64,000 nucleotides of DNA, taken from the NCBI GenBank assembly GCA_020746105.1, contig JAJGST010000022.1, forward strand, positions 1,159,223 to 1,223,222, given 5' to 3'. Below are positions 9,925-18,774 of the stretch, piece after piece; the first letter of the stretch is position 1, and the number at the start of each line of letters is the position of its first letter. The position numbers and the translations under genes were made by a program. This DNA is from Trogon surrucura (taxonomy: Eukaryota > Chordata > Aves > Trogoniformes > Trogonidae). The notes beneath the pieces are model-generated. The model had not been told where the DNA came from and did no database searches. It worked only from the letters and a program-made list of their open reading frames with translations.

Positions 9925-10287
9925 AAGGAGGCTCAGAGGAGACCTTATTGCTCTCTACAACTATCTGAAAGGAGGTTGTAGTGAGGTGGATGTCCATCTC
10001 TTCTCCCAAGTTACTAGCAATAGGACAAGAGGAAATGAGCTCAAGTTGTGTGAGGGGAGATTTAGATCAGATATTAGGAAAAATTTGTTCATGGAAAGGA
10101 TTGTTAAGCATTGGAACAGGTTGTCCAAAGAAGTGTCAGAGTCACCATCTCTGGAGGTATTTAAAAGACATGTAGATGTGATGCTTAGGGACATGGTTTA
10201 GTGGTGGACCTGGCATTGCTAGGTTAAGGGTTGGACTTGACAATCCTAAAGGTCTTTTCCAACTTAAATGATTCTATGATTCTATGT
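9925..10287 (+). repeat. CR1 LINE 3' end
   Basis: It encodes the last part of the CR1 RT ([18 protein letters not shown], [19 protein letters not shown]) followed by a 3' UTR (TTGGACTTGACAATCCTAAAGG) and the tail ATGATTCTATGATTCTATG. Confidence 0.88.
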
Positions 10288-10346
10288 CCTCCCCATCCAG
10301 TACCACTGCCTGGATACCAGATCCTCTTACCTGCTTCATGGGTCTC

Positions 10347-10748
10347 TGTAGAGGAATTTCTTGTGGAGCAGAGGCGTGGTATAACTTTAAAAACGTGGAC
10401 AACCCAGCTTAGGCCTAAACAAAGGCTCTGTCCTTGAAGCTGCCTTGGAACACGGGGAGGAGGAGGTTTTATCTGTTTTGTGAGAGCTTTGCGAGATGCT
10501 TGGCTGGAGGTGCTGGGCCCGGGGGGAGAAGGGGGGGCGAGAGCCGCTTGCCTAGTGGAATGGCACTACCCAATAAAACACTGGCGCGTGTAAACCTGTA
10601 ACTGACCAACTCTGTTAAGGGGCAGGCGCGGGGACACTGCTGAACTGTATATATTGAGCTGTCCGGGGCAATAAAGGGAGGACGATCTGTAGCCATATTG
10701 GTGTGATGATCGTTAACTTGGCCGGCTCTCCGAAGGGACCCCTCTTCA
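10347..10748 (+). repeat. 5' LTR of provirus D
   Basis: It runs from TGTAGAGGAATTTC to CCCTCTTCA. GTATATATTG near 10647 fits a TATA box and AATAAA near 10670 a poly(A) signal; another AATAAA lies near 10572. Confidence 0.93.
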
Positions 10749-10750
10749 TC

Positions 10751-10768
10751 TGGCGCCTGAACAAGGGA
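10751..10768 (+). other. Primer binding site of provirus D
   Basis: TGGCGCCTGAACAAGGGA two bases after the LTR resembles the tRNA-Lys3 type of primer site with a few differences. It differs from the sites of proviruses A, C and E, so at least four priming types occur in the window. Confidence 0.65.
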
Positions 10769-10944
10769 CCCTCTATGGACGCTTAAATGCGGATTGCTTA
10801 AATGTGGGAAGACTCCGAAGCATCGGACGTGAGCCGATTTGGGAGCTGGAGAGCTGGAGGCAGGAGAGTTCCGAGTGTGACCAAAAGGGCACCGGAGACC
10901 AGAGCTTGAGCGGCCGATCAAGCCCCTGCCAAGGTAAGACCGCG

Positions 10945-11391
10945 ATGGAAACGGACGCGGCAACTCGCCTCCTTAGTATACTCTCTAAGAGAGGAGAAAA
11001 AGTAAAGGAGCGAGACGTATTAGCCCCATGGGCTCGGAAACGGGAGAAAATGGACGACCCGCCATTAATCTTTAGTTCCACGGAATGGCGTGAAGTAGGA
11101 GACTTTTTGTGGGACTGTACTCTAGAGGGAGGAAAAGAAGGAAAGGAAGCAAAAGAACTAGGAACAGTTTGGAAAATCGTAATACGCACTCTAGAAATCA
11201 TGCAAGCAGAAAAGAAAGTTGCTGCGGCAGCGATCGAAGCGTTGGGGGGAGGGCAGGAAAGGAAAAAGGCAAAGGAAGAAACTCCCTGCTCGTCCCGACT
11301 GGGTGGAAGAAAAAGAAAAAAAAAAAAAAAAAAAAGAAAAAAGGAGAAACTGCACTGCGTTGCAGAATTAAGACTTTCGTCCTTGAGCTGA
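10945..11391 (+). CDS. gag: Truncated Gag matrix domain of provirus D
   Basis: The ATG at 10945 follows a strong splice donor (CCAAGGTAAGA, about 10929-10939), the usual place for the retroviral major donor. The product begins METDAATRLL and has about 100 residues of helical matrix-like sequence (STEWREVGDFLWDC, TVWKIVIRTLEIMQAEKKVAAAA). It then runs into a Lys run encoded by an A-rich tract at 11311-11345 and ends in antisense-like sequence from a captured LTR. There is no myristoylation glycine after the Met. It resembles alpha/beta-type matrix proteins only by context; the product is truncated. Confidence 0.6.
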   Translation: METDAATRLLSILSKRGEKVKERDVLAPWARKREKMDDPPLIFSSTEWREVGDFLWDCTLEGGKEGKEAKELGTVWKIVIRTLEIMQAEKKVAAAAIEALGGGQERKKAKEETPCSSRLGGRKRKKKKKKRKKEKLHCVAELRLSSLS

Positions 11392-11617
11392 GCTCTTTTC
11401 TAAACAAGTGCATAACTCTTGCTTGGTAATTATGAAAAGAGACCCTGACCAGCCAGGTACAGCTCATGTTGAGAGCTTGACCGTGAGAATGAAGATAAGA
11501 CGCTTCTTGTACACCAGATGTGCATGGGAGTGAACGGGAGAGTATGATCAAAACAGACCTGGGAAATTCTGCTCTCCCTGTGTGATAACAGAGTGATTGA
11601 AGTAATACTTGAGCTAA
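11364..11617 (+). repeat. U3 segment of the provirus E LTR family captured inside provirus D
   Basis: From GTTGCAGAATTAAGACTTTC to GAGCTAATAAG this aligns base for base, with scattered changes, to the start of the E LTR at 51026-51286. A-rich tracts bound it on both sides (11311-11345 and 11619-11656). Only the U3 side is present; the R-U5 part of the E LTR (AATAAACC, CACTGCA end) is missing. Confidence 0.85.
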
Positions 11618-11656
11618 TAAGAAAAAAAAAAAATAAAAAAAAATAAAAAGGGGGAG

Positions 11657-11945
11657 GGGAAGAAGGAAGATCAGGATGAACCCCTGAAAGAGATGCTGAA
11701 CAAACTCGCTGAATTATCAACTAGACAGCAAGAAATAGAAGAAACCCTTAAACCAGTTCAGCTCCCCCACTACCATCAGCTCCCTCACTCAAGCCTGATT
11801 TTCAAGCTTGAACCATAAAGGATCCTTTGCAACAGCGATGGAGCGGTGTCATCAGAGACGTTATAATAGAGGGAGATTGGGAAGCAGCCAGTTCGATTGA
11901 GTGTCCTGTTATTATTAATAACGGACAAGGGACTTGAGAACCGCA
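11657..11945 (+). pseudogene. gag: Gag spacer and capsid start, provirus D
   Basis: One frame reads a short coiled-coil-like segment (EMLNKLAELSTRQQEIEETL) with a Pro-rich stretch. After a stop, another segment reads RWSGVIRDVIIEGDWEAAS and CPVIINNGQGT, which has the character of a betaretroviral capsid N-terminus. It is broken by stops and ends abruptly where env-like sequence begins. Confidence 0.55.
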
Positions 11946-12114
11946 TGATCCTGCATGATGTGGCTGTGCAGCATCCTGTCACTTCAACAGCACAGCAGCA
12001 ACACGACCGTGCACTGGGCCTGCCTGTTGAACCCCTTTGTTTCGCCCAGTGACGTGATGGGACCCTGAGGTACCGATTACCAACGATGATATGGACTGGA
12101 CTGGCAGAAGATGC

Positions 12115-12546
12115 TTACAGCTGATGGTAGAGCAATTGTGGGAAAATGTGACTGTTCTCAATGTTACCTGTTGTATTAATATGTATCCTCTTTGTGTGAC
12201 TAACAATGAAGCTTATATTGGTTGTGTAATCAAAGCCACATAGTAGGTGTTAAGGTTTATGTACTAACCAGCAGAGTGATCTTTCTTTAGCTAAAAGCAA
12301 GGCAGGGAAACCAGCTGCCTTTTGCTTTGTTAGAAGTGTGTGATTAAGGATCAAAGTATGATTTAGGGCGATGGGTGTGAGAACTTTGACAGGATGAATT
12401 AAGAGTTTAGTTAAGGCATTTTTGGTTATTGCAGTTTTAATTGTTATAGGCTTACTTATGTTTAGTTGTTTGATAAGTATAATCAAGAAAATTATAAGCA
12501 AGCTAGCGGATGAAGCCTGGGTTGTCCAAAAAGAAAAAGGGGGATA
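12115..12546 (+). pseudogene. env: Env surface fragment, transmembrane tail and polypurine tract, provirus D
   Basis: A short stretch near 12126-12240 reads as glycoprotein sequence with N-x-T sites and cysteines (WENVTVLNVTCCINMYPLCV). From about 12415 a hydrophobic anchor (AVLIVIGLLMFSCLISII) is followed by a basic tail ending at the LTR. The purine run AAAAAGAAAAAGGGGG just before 12547 is the plus-strand primer. Most of env is deleted. Confidence 0.6.
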
Positions 12547-12948
12547 TGTAGAGGAATTTCTTGTGGAGCAGAGGCGCGGTATAACTTTAAAAACGTGGAC
12601 AACCCAGCTTAGGCCTAAACAAAGGCTCTGTCCTTGAAGCTGCCTTGGAACACGGGGAGGAGGAGGTTTTATCTGTTTTGTGAGAGCTTTGCGAGATGCT
12701 TGGCTGGAGGTGCTGGGCCCGGGGGGAGAAGGGGGGGCGAGAGCCGCTTGCCTAGTGGAATGGCACTACCCAATAAAACACTGGCGCGTGTAAACCTGTA
12801 ACTGACCAACTCTGTTAAGGGGCAGGCGCGGGGACACTGCTGAACTGTATATATTGAGCTGTCCGGGGCAATAAAGGGAGGACGATCTGTAGCCATATTG
12901 GTGTGATGATCGTTAACTTGGCCGGCTCTCCGAAGGGACCCCTCTTCA
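12547..12948 (+). repeat. 3' LTR of provirus D
   Basis: It is identical to the 5' LTR except at 12577. The direct repeat GGTCTC follows at once. Bases 12955-13211 show no recognisable feature. Confidence 0.93.
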
Positions 12949-13211
12949 GGTCTCCTATCTGCCAGCTAGCCCAGCGTGATGTTTGCTAGCAAGCACACAT
13001 GCTCTCACACACTTGTCCCACAGGCATTCTATACTCACAAGTCACCCTGGGTATATTAGCACAGACTTTCACCCACCTGATACCCCTGCCTAGACCCATA
13101 GCCTCCTACATGCTAGCTAGTTGAGCCTGAAGTTTATTAGCAAACTACACATGTGCACCTGGTTTGGGAAAGATACAGACAGTGAAACCCTCCCCTAGCA
13201 GCCTGCACCAG

Positions 13212-13630
13212 TGTTGTGGTTTAAGCCAAGTGACCGGTGGGAGAGACAAAGAACCACATGGTCGCTCTCTCACTCACTCACCCCTGCCGGGAGTGAGGGG
13301 AAGAGGCCGGAGACTGCAGTAGGCGGAGGCTGGTGGGGTTGAGATAAAACCAGTTTGTTTTAATGGTGAGCATAAATGATAACAATAACAGTGAAGTAAC
13401 AGTAACGTTTAACCAGATATAATGCGAGTAACATGTAACGCGGATCTCACCACCCGGAACCCAGTGACACGCCCGGACCGAGAACTGGAAAGAGAGAGAC
13501 CCCCATCCCGACCAGCTCCCTCTATATACCCCGAGCATGACATCACGATGGTATCGAAAAGTTTGATTCAGCTATTTCCCGACTAGCCCCTTTACTGAGA
13601 ATTAACCCTATCCTAGCTGAACCCAGTACA
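13212..13630 (-). repeat. LTR1, 3' LTR of provirus B
   Basis: On the minus strand it runs from TGTACTGGGTTCAG (13630) to AACCACAACA (13212). A purine-rich AAGGGGTGGATAA lies immediately upstream on that strand (13631-13643), the polypurine tract. Confidence 0.9.
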
Positions 13631-14081
13631 TTATCCACCCCTTATTCTATACCATCTACGTCATGCTCAGATCTTACACTTTACAATTATCATTAGCTTT
13701 CTTGTTATATATACATGCACATATATACAGATATCATTCTCTTAATCTATACACTCCTTCCAGTATATCCCTTGAGTTCATGGCTTCGAGGTTCCATTCA
13801 TTGCAACAGTTCCTCAGGGTAGGAGAGAATGGTGCTTGATTGTGGTATACCTCATCCAGAACTCACACTGTATTTCGCATGGTCTGTGCCCATGGTCTTA
13901 AGCTTGAAAAAAATGTCATCTTAGGAAAGTCACTGGGCACCACCTCAGGTTCCCTTATTGCTGTCCTTCCCTCGTTTTCATCATAGTCTATCCTTTGTTG
14001 GTCTGGGTCGTTCTTACTGTAATATGAATCGACATGACACATAACAGCAGCAGTGATGACATACATTGGCAGGGTAATTTG
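13631..14081 (-). other. 3' untranslated region of provirus B
   Basis: About 450 bases lie between the integrase stop and the LTR. The same sequence follows integrase in copy G (60230-60876). No env or dUTPase frame is seen here. Confidence 0.7.
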
Positions 14082-16499
14082 TCAGTTAACATCACATGAT
14101 TTAGTCCACTGGCTATTCTCTCCCAAAGTTAAATCCCCTTGGGGTACACACCGAACATCCCCATCCTTCTGCATCACCCACCAAGTACACCCAGGTCCCT
14201 GAGCAAAAGCAACCCCACGGATGGGTTTGCCTTTGCCTGAGGCAGGGCTAGCCCACACCGTCTTCCCCAACATGTTCCTCATACGCACAACAGGGACTTT
14301 ATCCCCATCCACAGTAGCTGGGAGTTTTGACTGGGCAGGCCTGGCTCGATTGGAAGATCCTCTGTTGTTGACTAACCATGTGGCCTTTGCTAAATTTGTG
14401 TCCCAGTGTTTGAAAGTTCCATCACTCATTGCTCTCAATGTACTCTTTAGTAGTCCATTGTGCCGTTCAACTTTTCCAGAGGCTGGTGCATGATATGGGA
14501 TGTGGTACACCCACTCAATGCCGTGCTCTTTGGCCCAGGTGTCAATGAGACTGTTCCGGAAATGAGTCCCATTATCCGACTCAATCCTCTCCGGAGTGCC
14601 GTGTCGCCACAGTACCTGCTTCTCAAGGCCCAAGATGGTGTTCCGAGCAGTGGCATGGGGCACAGCGTATGTCTCCAACCATCCGGTGATTGTCTCCACC
14701 ATTGTGAGTACATGCTGTTTGCCTTGACGGGTTAGTGGGAGCGTAATATAGTCAACCTGCCACGCCTCCCCATATCTCTATTTCATCCATCGCCCTCCAT
14801 ACCACAAAGGCTTTACCCGCTTGGCCTTCCTGACTGTAGCACACGTTTCACATTCATGGATAACCTGTGCGATAGCATCCATGGTCAGGTCCACCCCTCG
14901 ATCACGAGCCCATCTGTGTGTCACATCCCTTCCCTGATGGCCTGAGGAGTCATGGGCCCACCGAGCTACGAACAATTCACCCTTGTGCTGCCAGTCCAAG
15001 TCCACCTGAGACACCTGGATCTTAGCAGCCTGATCTACCTGCTGGTTGTTTAGGTGCCCTTCTGTGGCTCGATTCTTGGGTATGTGGGCATCTACATGAC
15101 GTACTTTCACAACCAGGTTCTCCACCCGGGCAGCAATATCCTGCCACAGTTCGGCAGCCCACATAGGCCTACCCCTGTGTTGCCAGTTATTCTGCTTCCA
15201 CTGCTGTAACCACCCCCACAGAGCATTTGCCACCATGCACGAGTCAGTGTAGAGATAGAGGACTGGCCACTTTTCCCGCTCAGCAATATCTAAAGCCAGT
15301 TGAATGGCTTTTGCCTCTGCAAATTGACTCGATTCACCCTCCCCTTCAGTGGCTTCAGCAACTTGCTGGGTAGAGCTCCATACAGCAGCCTTCCATCTGC
15401 GATGCTTTCCCACAATGCGACAGGACCCATCAGTGAACAGAGCGCACCGCTTCTCATTCTCTGGTAATTCGTTATATCGTGGGGCCTCTTCAGCACGTTT
15501 CACTTCCTCCTGCCATGACACGGCCAAAAGGAGTGGTGCCTCAGTACCAGTTACTTCTGAGGCAGCTCGGACTCCTTCATACGCTGCCAGTATCTCCTTC
15601 TCAGTGAGAGTGTAGTGGGACTTAGATCCTCTGTATGCCTGACTCCAAAACCCCAAGGGTCAGCTTCTGGTCTCCCCTGGAGCCCTCTGCCAGAGACTCC
15701 AGTCAGGACCATTCTGCCCAGCTGCAGTATAAAGCACATTTTGAACATCTTGTCCTGTCCTGACTGGGCCAAGAGATACTGCACAAACAATCTCTTGTTT
15801 AATCTGCTCAAAGGCTTGTTGCTGTTCAGGACCCCATTTAAAATCGTTCTTCTTCTGGGTCACCTGGAAAAGAGGGCTCACAATCTGGCTGTAACTTGGG
15901 ATGTGCATCCTCCAAAACCCCACTGCGCCTGAGAATGCCTGTGTCTCCTTTTTACTAGTTGGTGGAGACATCGCTGCTATCTTGTTAATCACATCCATGG
16001 GAATCTGGTGGCGTCCATCTTGCCACTTTACTCCTAAAAACTGGATCTCCTGCGCAGGCCCTTTTACCTTACTGCGTTTTATGGCACAACTGGCTTTCAG
16101 AAGGATTTGAATTATCTTCCTCCCTTTATCAAAAACTTCTTCTGCTGTATTGCCCCATACAATAATGTCATCAATGTACTGCAGGTGTTCTGGAGCTTCC
16201 CCCTGTTCCAATGCAGCATGGATTAGTCCGTGGCAAATGGTGGGGCTATGTTTCCACCCCTGGGGCAGTTGATGCCAAGTGTACTGGAAGCCCCTCCAAA
16301 CAAAGTCAAACTGTGGTCTGCACTCTTCTGCCAGAGGGATCGAGAAAAACGCATTGGCGATATCAATGGTGGCATACCATTTGGCAGCCTTCGATTCTAG
16401 CTCATATTGAAGCTCGAGCGTGTCTGGCATGGCAGCACTCAATGGCGGCGTAACTTCATTCAAGCCACGATAATCCACTGTTAGTCTACATAGTGTGGG
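14082..16499 (-). pseudogene. pol: RT, RNase H and integrase of provirus B
   Basis: One reading frame crosses the whole block with two stops (near 15660 and 14778). RT shows VDYRGLNEVTPPL, LPQGWKHSPTICHG and the catalytic QYIDDIIVWG. RNase H shows LFTDGSCRIVG and YTDSCMVANALW. Integrase shows the HDSSGHQGRD/CETC finger, DYITLP-type context, ESDNGTHFRNS and GKVERHNGLL, so the three catalytic acidic residues are present. The stop at 14778 is the same TAG as in provirus A. This is the most complete ERV-L pol in the window apart from its missing N-terminus. The RT/YIDD style and the lack of env fit class III. Confidence 0.85.
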
Positions 16500-17895
16500 T
16501 GGAGAGCAGGACATATCCACTTTGAGCTGCTGGAACTCCCGGTACAGTTCTTCCACGGCAGAAACACAAGCCTGTAGGGATGAAGACAGACTTCGTTCAT
16601 AATGCCGGAGCCGGCGAGCCAGTTCATCCACAGTTTGTCCCTCACCTTCTCTCCAGGATATCAGTGTCAATGAGTTTGCGTATGTTTGCGGTGAACTTCA
16701 GAGGAACTTCCGCCACATGCCTTGTGTGCATCAGACTTCATCTGGATCAGTGGGTGACTGCTCGTTAGGTAACTTTCCCTCATGCCTGACAGAAGGCGCT
16801 TCCAGAGGCTGAGGGTTTGTGTCTGCCTCCCAAGCACTTTGTCAATGCCCCCTTCCCTAGAGAGGGATCCCAGCTGTTTGGCTTCTTTACCCTCTAGTTC
16901 CAGACTACCAGCTCCACTGTCCCAGCATCGGAGCAGCCAGGTAATAATGTGCTCACCTGGATGGCGGCCAAAGTCCTTTTGCATGTCTCGCAGCTCACCG
17001 AGTGGTAGAGACCGGGTGATTATCTCTGGCTCTACCTCCTCTTCTTGTTCTCGTGATGGCCCTGCTTCATTTTCATCCCTCACCAAGCGAACCGATTTCT
17101 TCGTGTACTTCTTCTTCTGTACTGGAGCAACCGATACTGGCACAGTCTGGTTTTCTGGTTCAGCTGGAGCACTTGTCACAGGGGTCGGAGCAGCCGCAGC
17201 ACCTGTCACAGGGTTCGGAGCAGTCACAGCGTTTGTTGCAGAGACTGGAACAGCCACATCATCTACTGGTTTGTCTTCAGGTCCAGAGGTCTCCACTTCC
17301 CCTTGGGAATAATGGGTGACATTGAAAATGGTTCGGTAGGCATGGGCCAGGCCCCAGCACACTGCAGTGATTTGGGCTTCTTTGGAGATGACCATTGTCC
17401 TAGGAGCTTGCCCATATTCTCCCACACACCTTGCCACTCGTAGTTATCTGGCTTCAGGACAGGTCTCTGGGTGATATCCTTAGAGAATTTTGCTGTGACC
17501 CTGAGCAAGATCTGACAGACATTCAGGAGACACAGGACGAGAACCATGCTGGATTAGGTATTCCAAGAATATTCAGAGTTTTCAAAAACTGTTGTGATTA
17601 GCTTGAAGGATAAGTGGGAGAGAACATTCTCCTCTGCTTCCCCCATGGATTCGGTGCCGTTTCTAATGAATCCTGAGAGGAGGCGCCCAAGGCATGGGAA
17701 TGACAATAGCGCCTCATACAGATACCCGCTTACCCTCATGGCCAGTGATGCAATCATATTATAAGCCGTCAGCACCCTGTACAAGAGAATTATGCCTTTG
17801 ACCCCTTTTCCACAGTTGATAAATACCAGTGCAGGAAATATATATAATACATAAGGATTCAACCAATGCCACAGTGTAAATAAATAAAACAACAT
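16500..17895 (-). pseudogene. gag: Gag of provirus B, frameshifted and fused to RT
   Basis: The ATG is near 17895 and the leader repeats the hydrophobic segments of A (LFYLFTLWHWLNPYVLYIF). Frameshifts near 17550 and 17440 break it. The Ala/Pro/Thr repeat has fewer units than in A. The capsid-like block (HPGEHIITWLLRCWD) is intact. At about 16500 the sequence after DMSCSPP jumps in frame to RT (LTVDYRGLNEV), so gag C-terminus and protease are deleted. The frame 15660-16670 is therefore a Gag-RT chimera. Confidence 0.8.
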
Positions 17896-17940
17896 TATGA
17901 CCACCAACTACTTGACAAAATGTGCAGAATCAATCTAACA

Positions 17941-18260
17941 ATACACCCAGACCCATTTGGTTTTTGACTGTCTAGTAAATTCAGTTCTTGGGGATCCCAA
18001 AGAAGTGGCACTGATAAATTCTTAAAAATCATGGCAAGACAGTGGCTGCTATTACTTGCTTTTCTACAGTCACCCAATTGAAAAGGGGACACAGGTGTTC
18101 CAATTAAACATGTCTTAAAGGGATCAGTTGCTACTGTTAAATGTAAACAAAAGGCATCATTGCCAGTCTGATTTGCCCATCGTACCCAAAAATTCGTCAT
18201 AGGGAAGTCTGCTAATGTCCAATTAATCCATAAACAGGTGAGTAACATCAGGCGGATCAT
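17941..18260 (-). pseudogene. env: Env N-terminal fragment of provirus C
   Basis: A Met at 18260 opens a signal-peptide-like segment (MIRLMLLTCLWINWTLA) followed by a Cys-containing surface sequence with N-x-S/T sites. It overlaps the end of orfX by 38 bases and is cut at 17941, where provirus B sequence continues the frame by chance to 17895. The rest of an env of the same type lies at 24737-25720. Whether both come from one gene cannot be told here. Confidence 0.6.
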
Positions 18261-18774
18261 TATGAATTTTGCAATTCTTCAGATAATAAGACTGTACAAT
18301 ATCAGTATGTTTGACAGTAATTAGTTGGTTCGTAATAGAATTGATTTGTGTCCATGACAAGGCTAATTCCTTCTCTTCTTGTGATTCAAACAATAGTTCA
18401 GCTTCAGTTAAAGACAACTCTGGATAGTTTAACCAAACACGGAGTTCATTAAGTATAACAGGGACAAACCTATTCCTACAAATTAAACAACCTAAAAAAC
18501 ATTGTCTACTATTATTAGAGAAAAACAGTTTCCCACACCCTCTACAGTGAAAATGTCCTTGGAGCCACACTGTGCAGCCACAAGGTGGCCAGTGTAGTCC
18601 ACACACTTTAGTGATTGTAAGCTTCTCAACTTCTCCCTGAAGCGCTACAGGATCAGGTACCGGTGGTAATAATGTCCGTAGTTCTCGTTCCAGTATTGAG
18701 CAAAGAGGCCGTAGACGCAGTTCCCTGCGCCACCTCGTCCTGAATTGGGCTGCTATGTCCTCCAGTATGTTTCG
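18223..18774 (-). CDS. orfX: Arg-rich and Cys-rich frame between pol and env of provirus C
   Basis: After a TAG at 18775-18777 a frame of 183 codons runs to 18223. It overlaps the integrase tail by about 40 codons in another frame and the env start by 38 bases. It has no ATG at its beginning; a spliced leader would have to supply one. The first part is basic (FRTRWRRELRLR), followed by Leu-rich sequence (SILERELRTLL), a Cys-rich part (HCRGCGKLFF, CFLGCLICR) like a small zinc-binding fold, and an acidic helix. The overlapping integrase tail is low-complexity Thr/Ser, which suggests orfX is the constrained frame. Position and basic motif recall Rec/Rem-type RNA-export proteins encoded around env in betaretroviruses. 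Function is unknown, and it could be chance. Confidence 0.45.
   Translation of the reverse strand, partial: RNILEDIAAQFRTRWRRELRLRPLCSILERELRTLLPPVPDPVALQGEVEKLTITKVCGLHWPPCGCTVWLQGHFHCRGCGKLFFSNNSRQCFLGCLICRNRFVPVILNELRVWLNYPELSLTEAELLFESQEEKELALSWTQINSITNQLITVKHTDIVQSYYLKNCKIHNDPPDVTHLFMD

Larger units (their letters stand above)
10347..12948 (+). mobile_element. Provirus D: young, short, non-autonomous class II ERV
   Basis: Two 402-bp LTRs differ at one base only (10377 T versus 12577 C), and a perfect 6-bp target duplication GGTCTC flanks the element (10341-10346 and 12949-12954). The 1.8-kb interior has a primer site, splice donor, gag start, two A-rich tracts enclosing a foreign U3 segment, a gag capsid start, env remnants and a polypurine tract. 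There is no pol. It must have been mobilised by another virus's proteins. The duplication length fits class II. Confidence 0.93.
13212..17940 (-). mobile_element. ERV-L-like provirus B, 5' truncated
   Basis: This is the same family as provirus A, in reverse. The 3' LTR, 3' untranslated region, integrase, RNase H, RT and gag are present. The 5' LTR and primer site are gone: at 17940 the leader (matching A from about 993) joins env of provirus C directly. An internal deletion fuses gag to RT and removes protease. Confidence 0.88.

Noticed and set aside
11311..11345. A-run in provirus D read as the poly(A) tail of a processed pseudogene
   Set aside because: No host mRNA-like sequence precedes it, the run lies within a provirus with intact LTRs, and retroviral gag is upstream and U3 sequence downstream.
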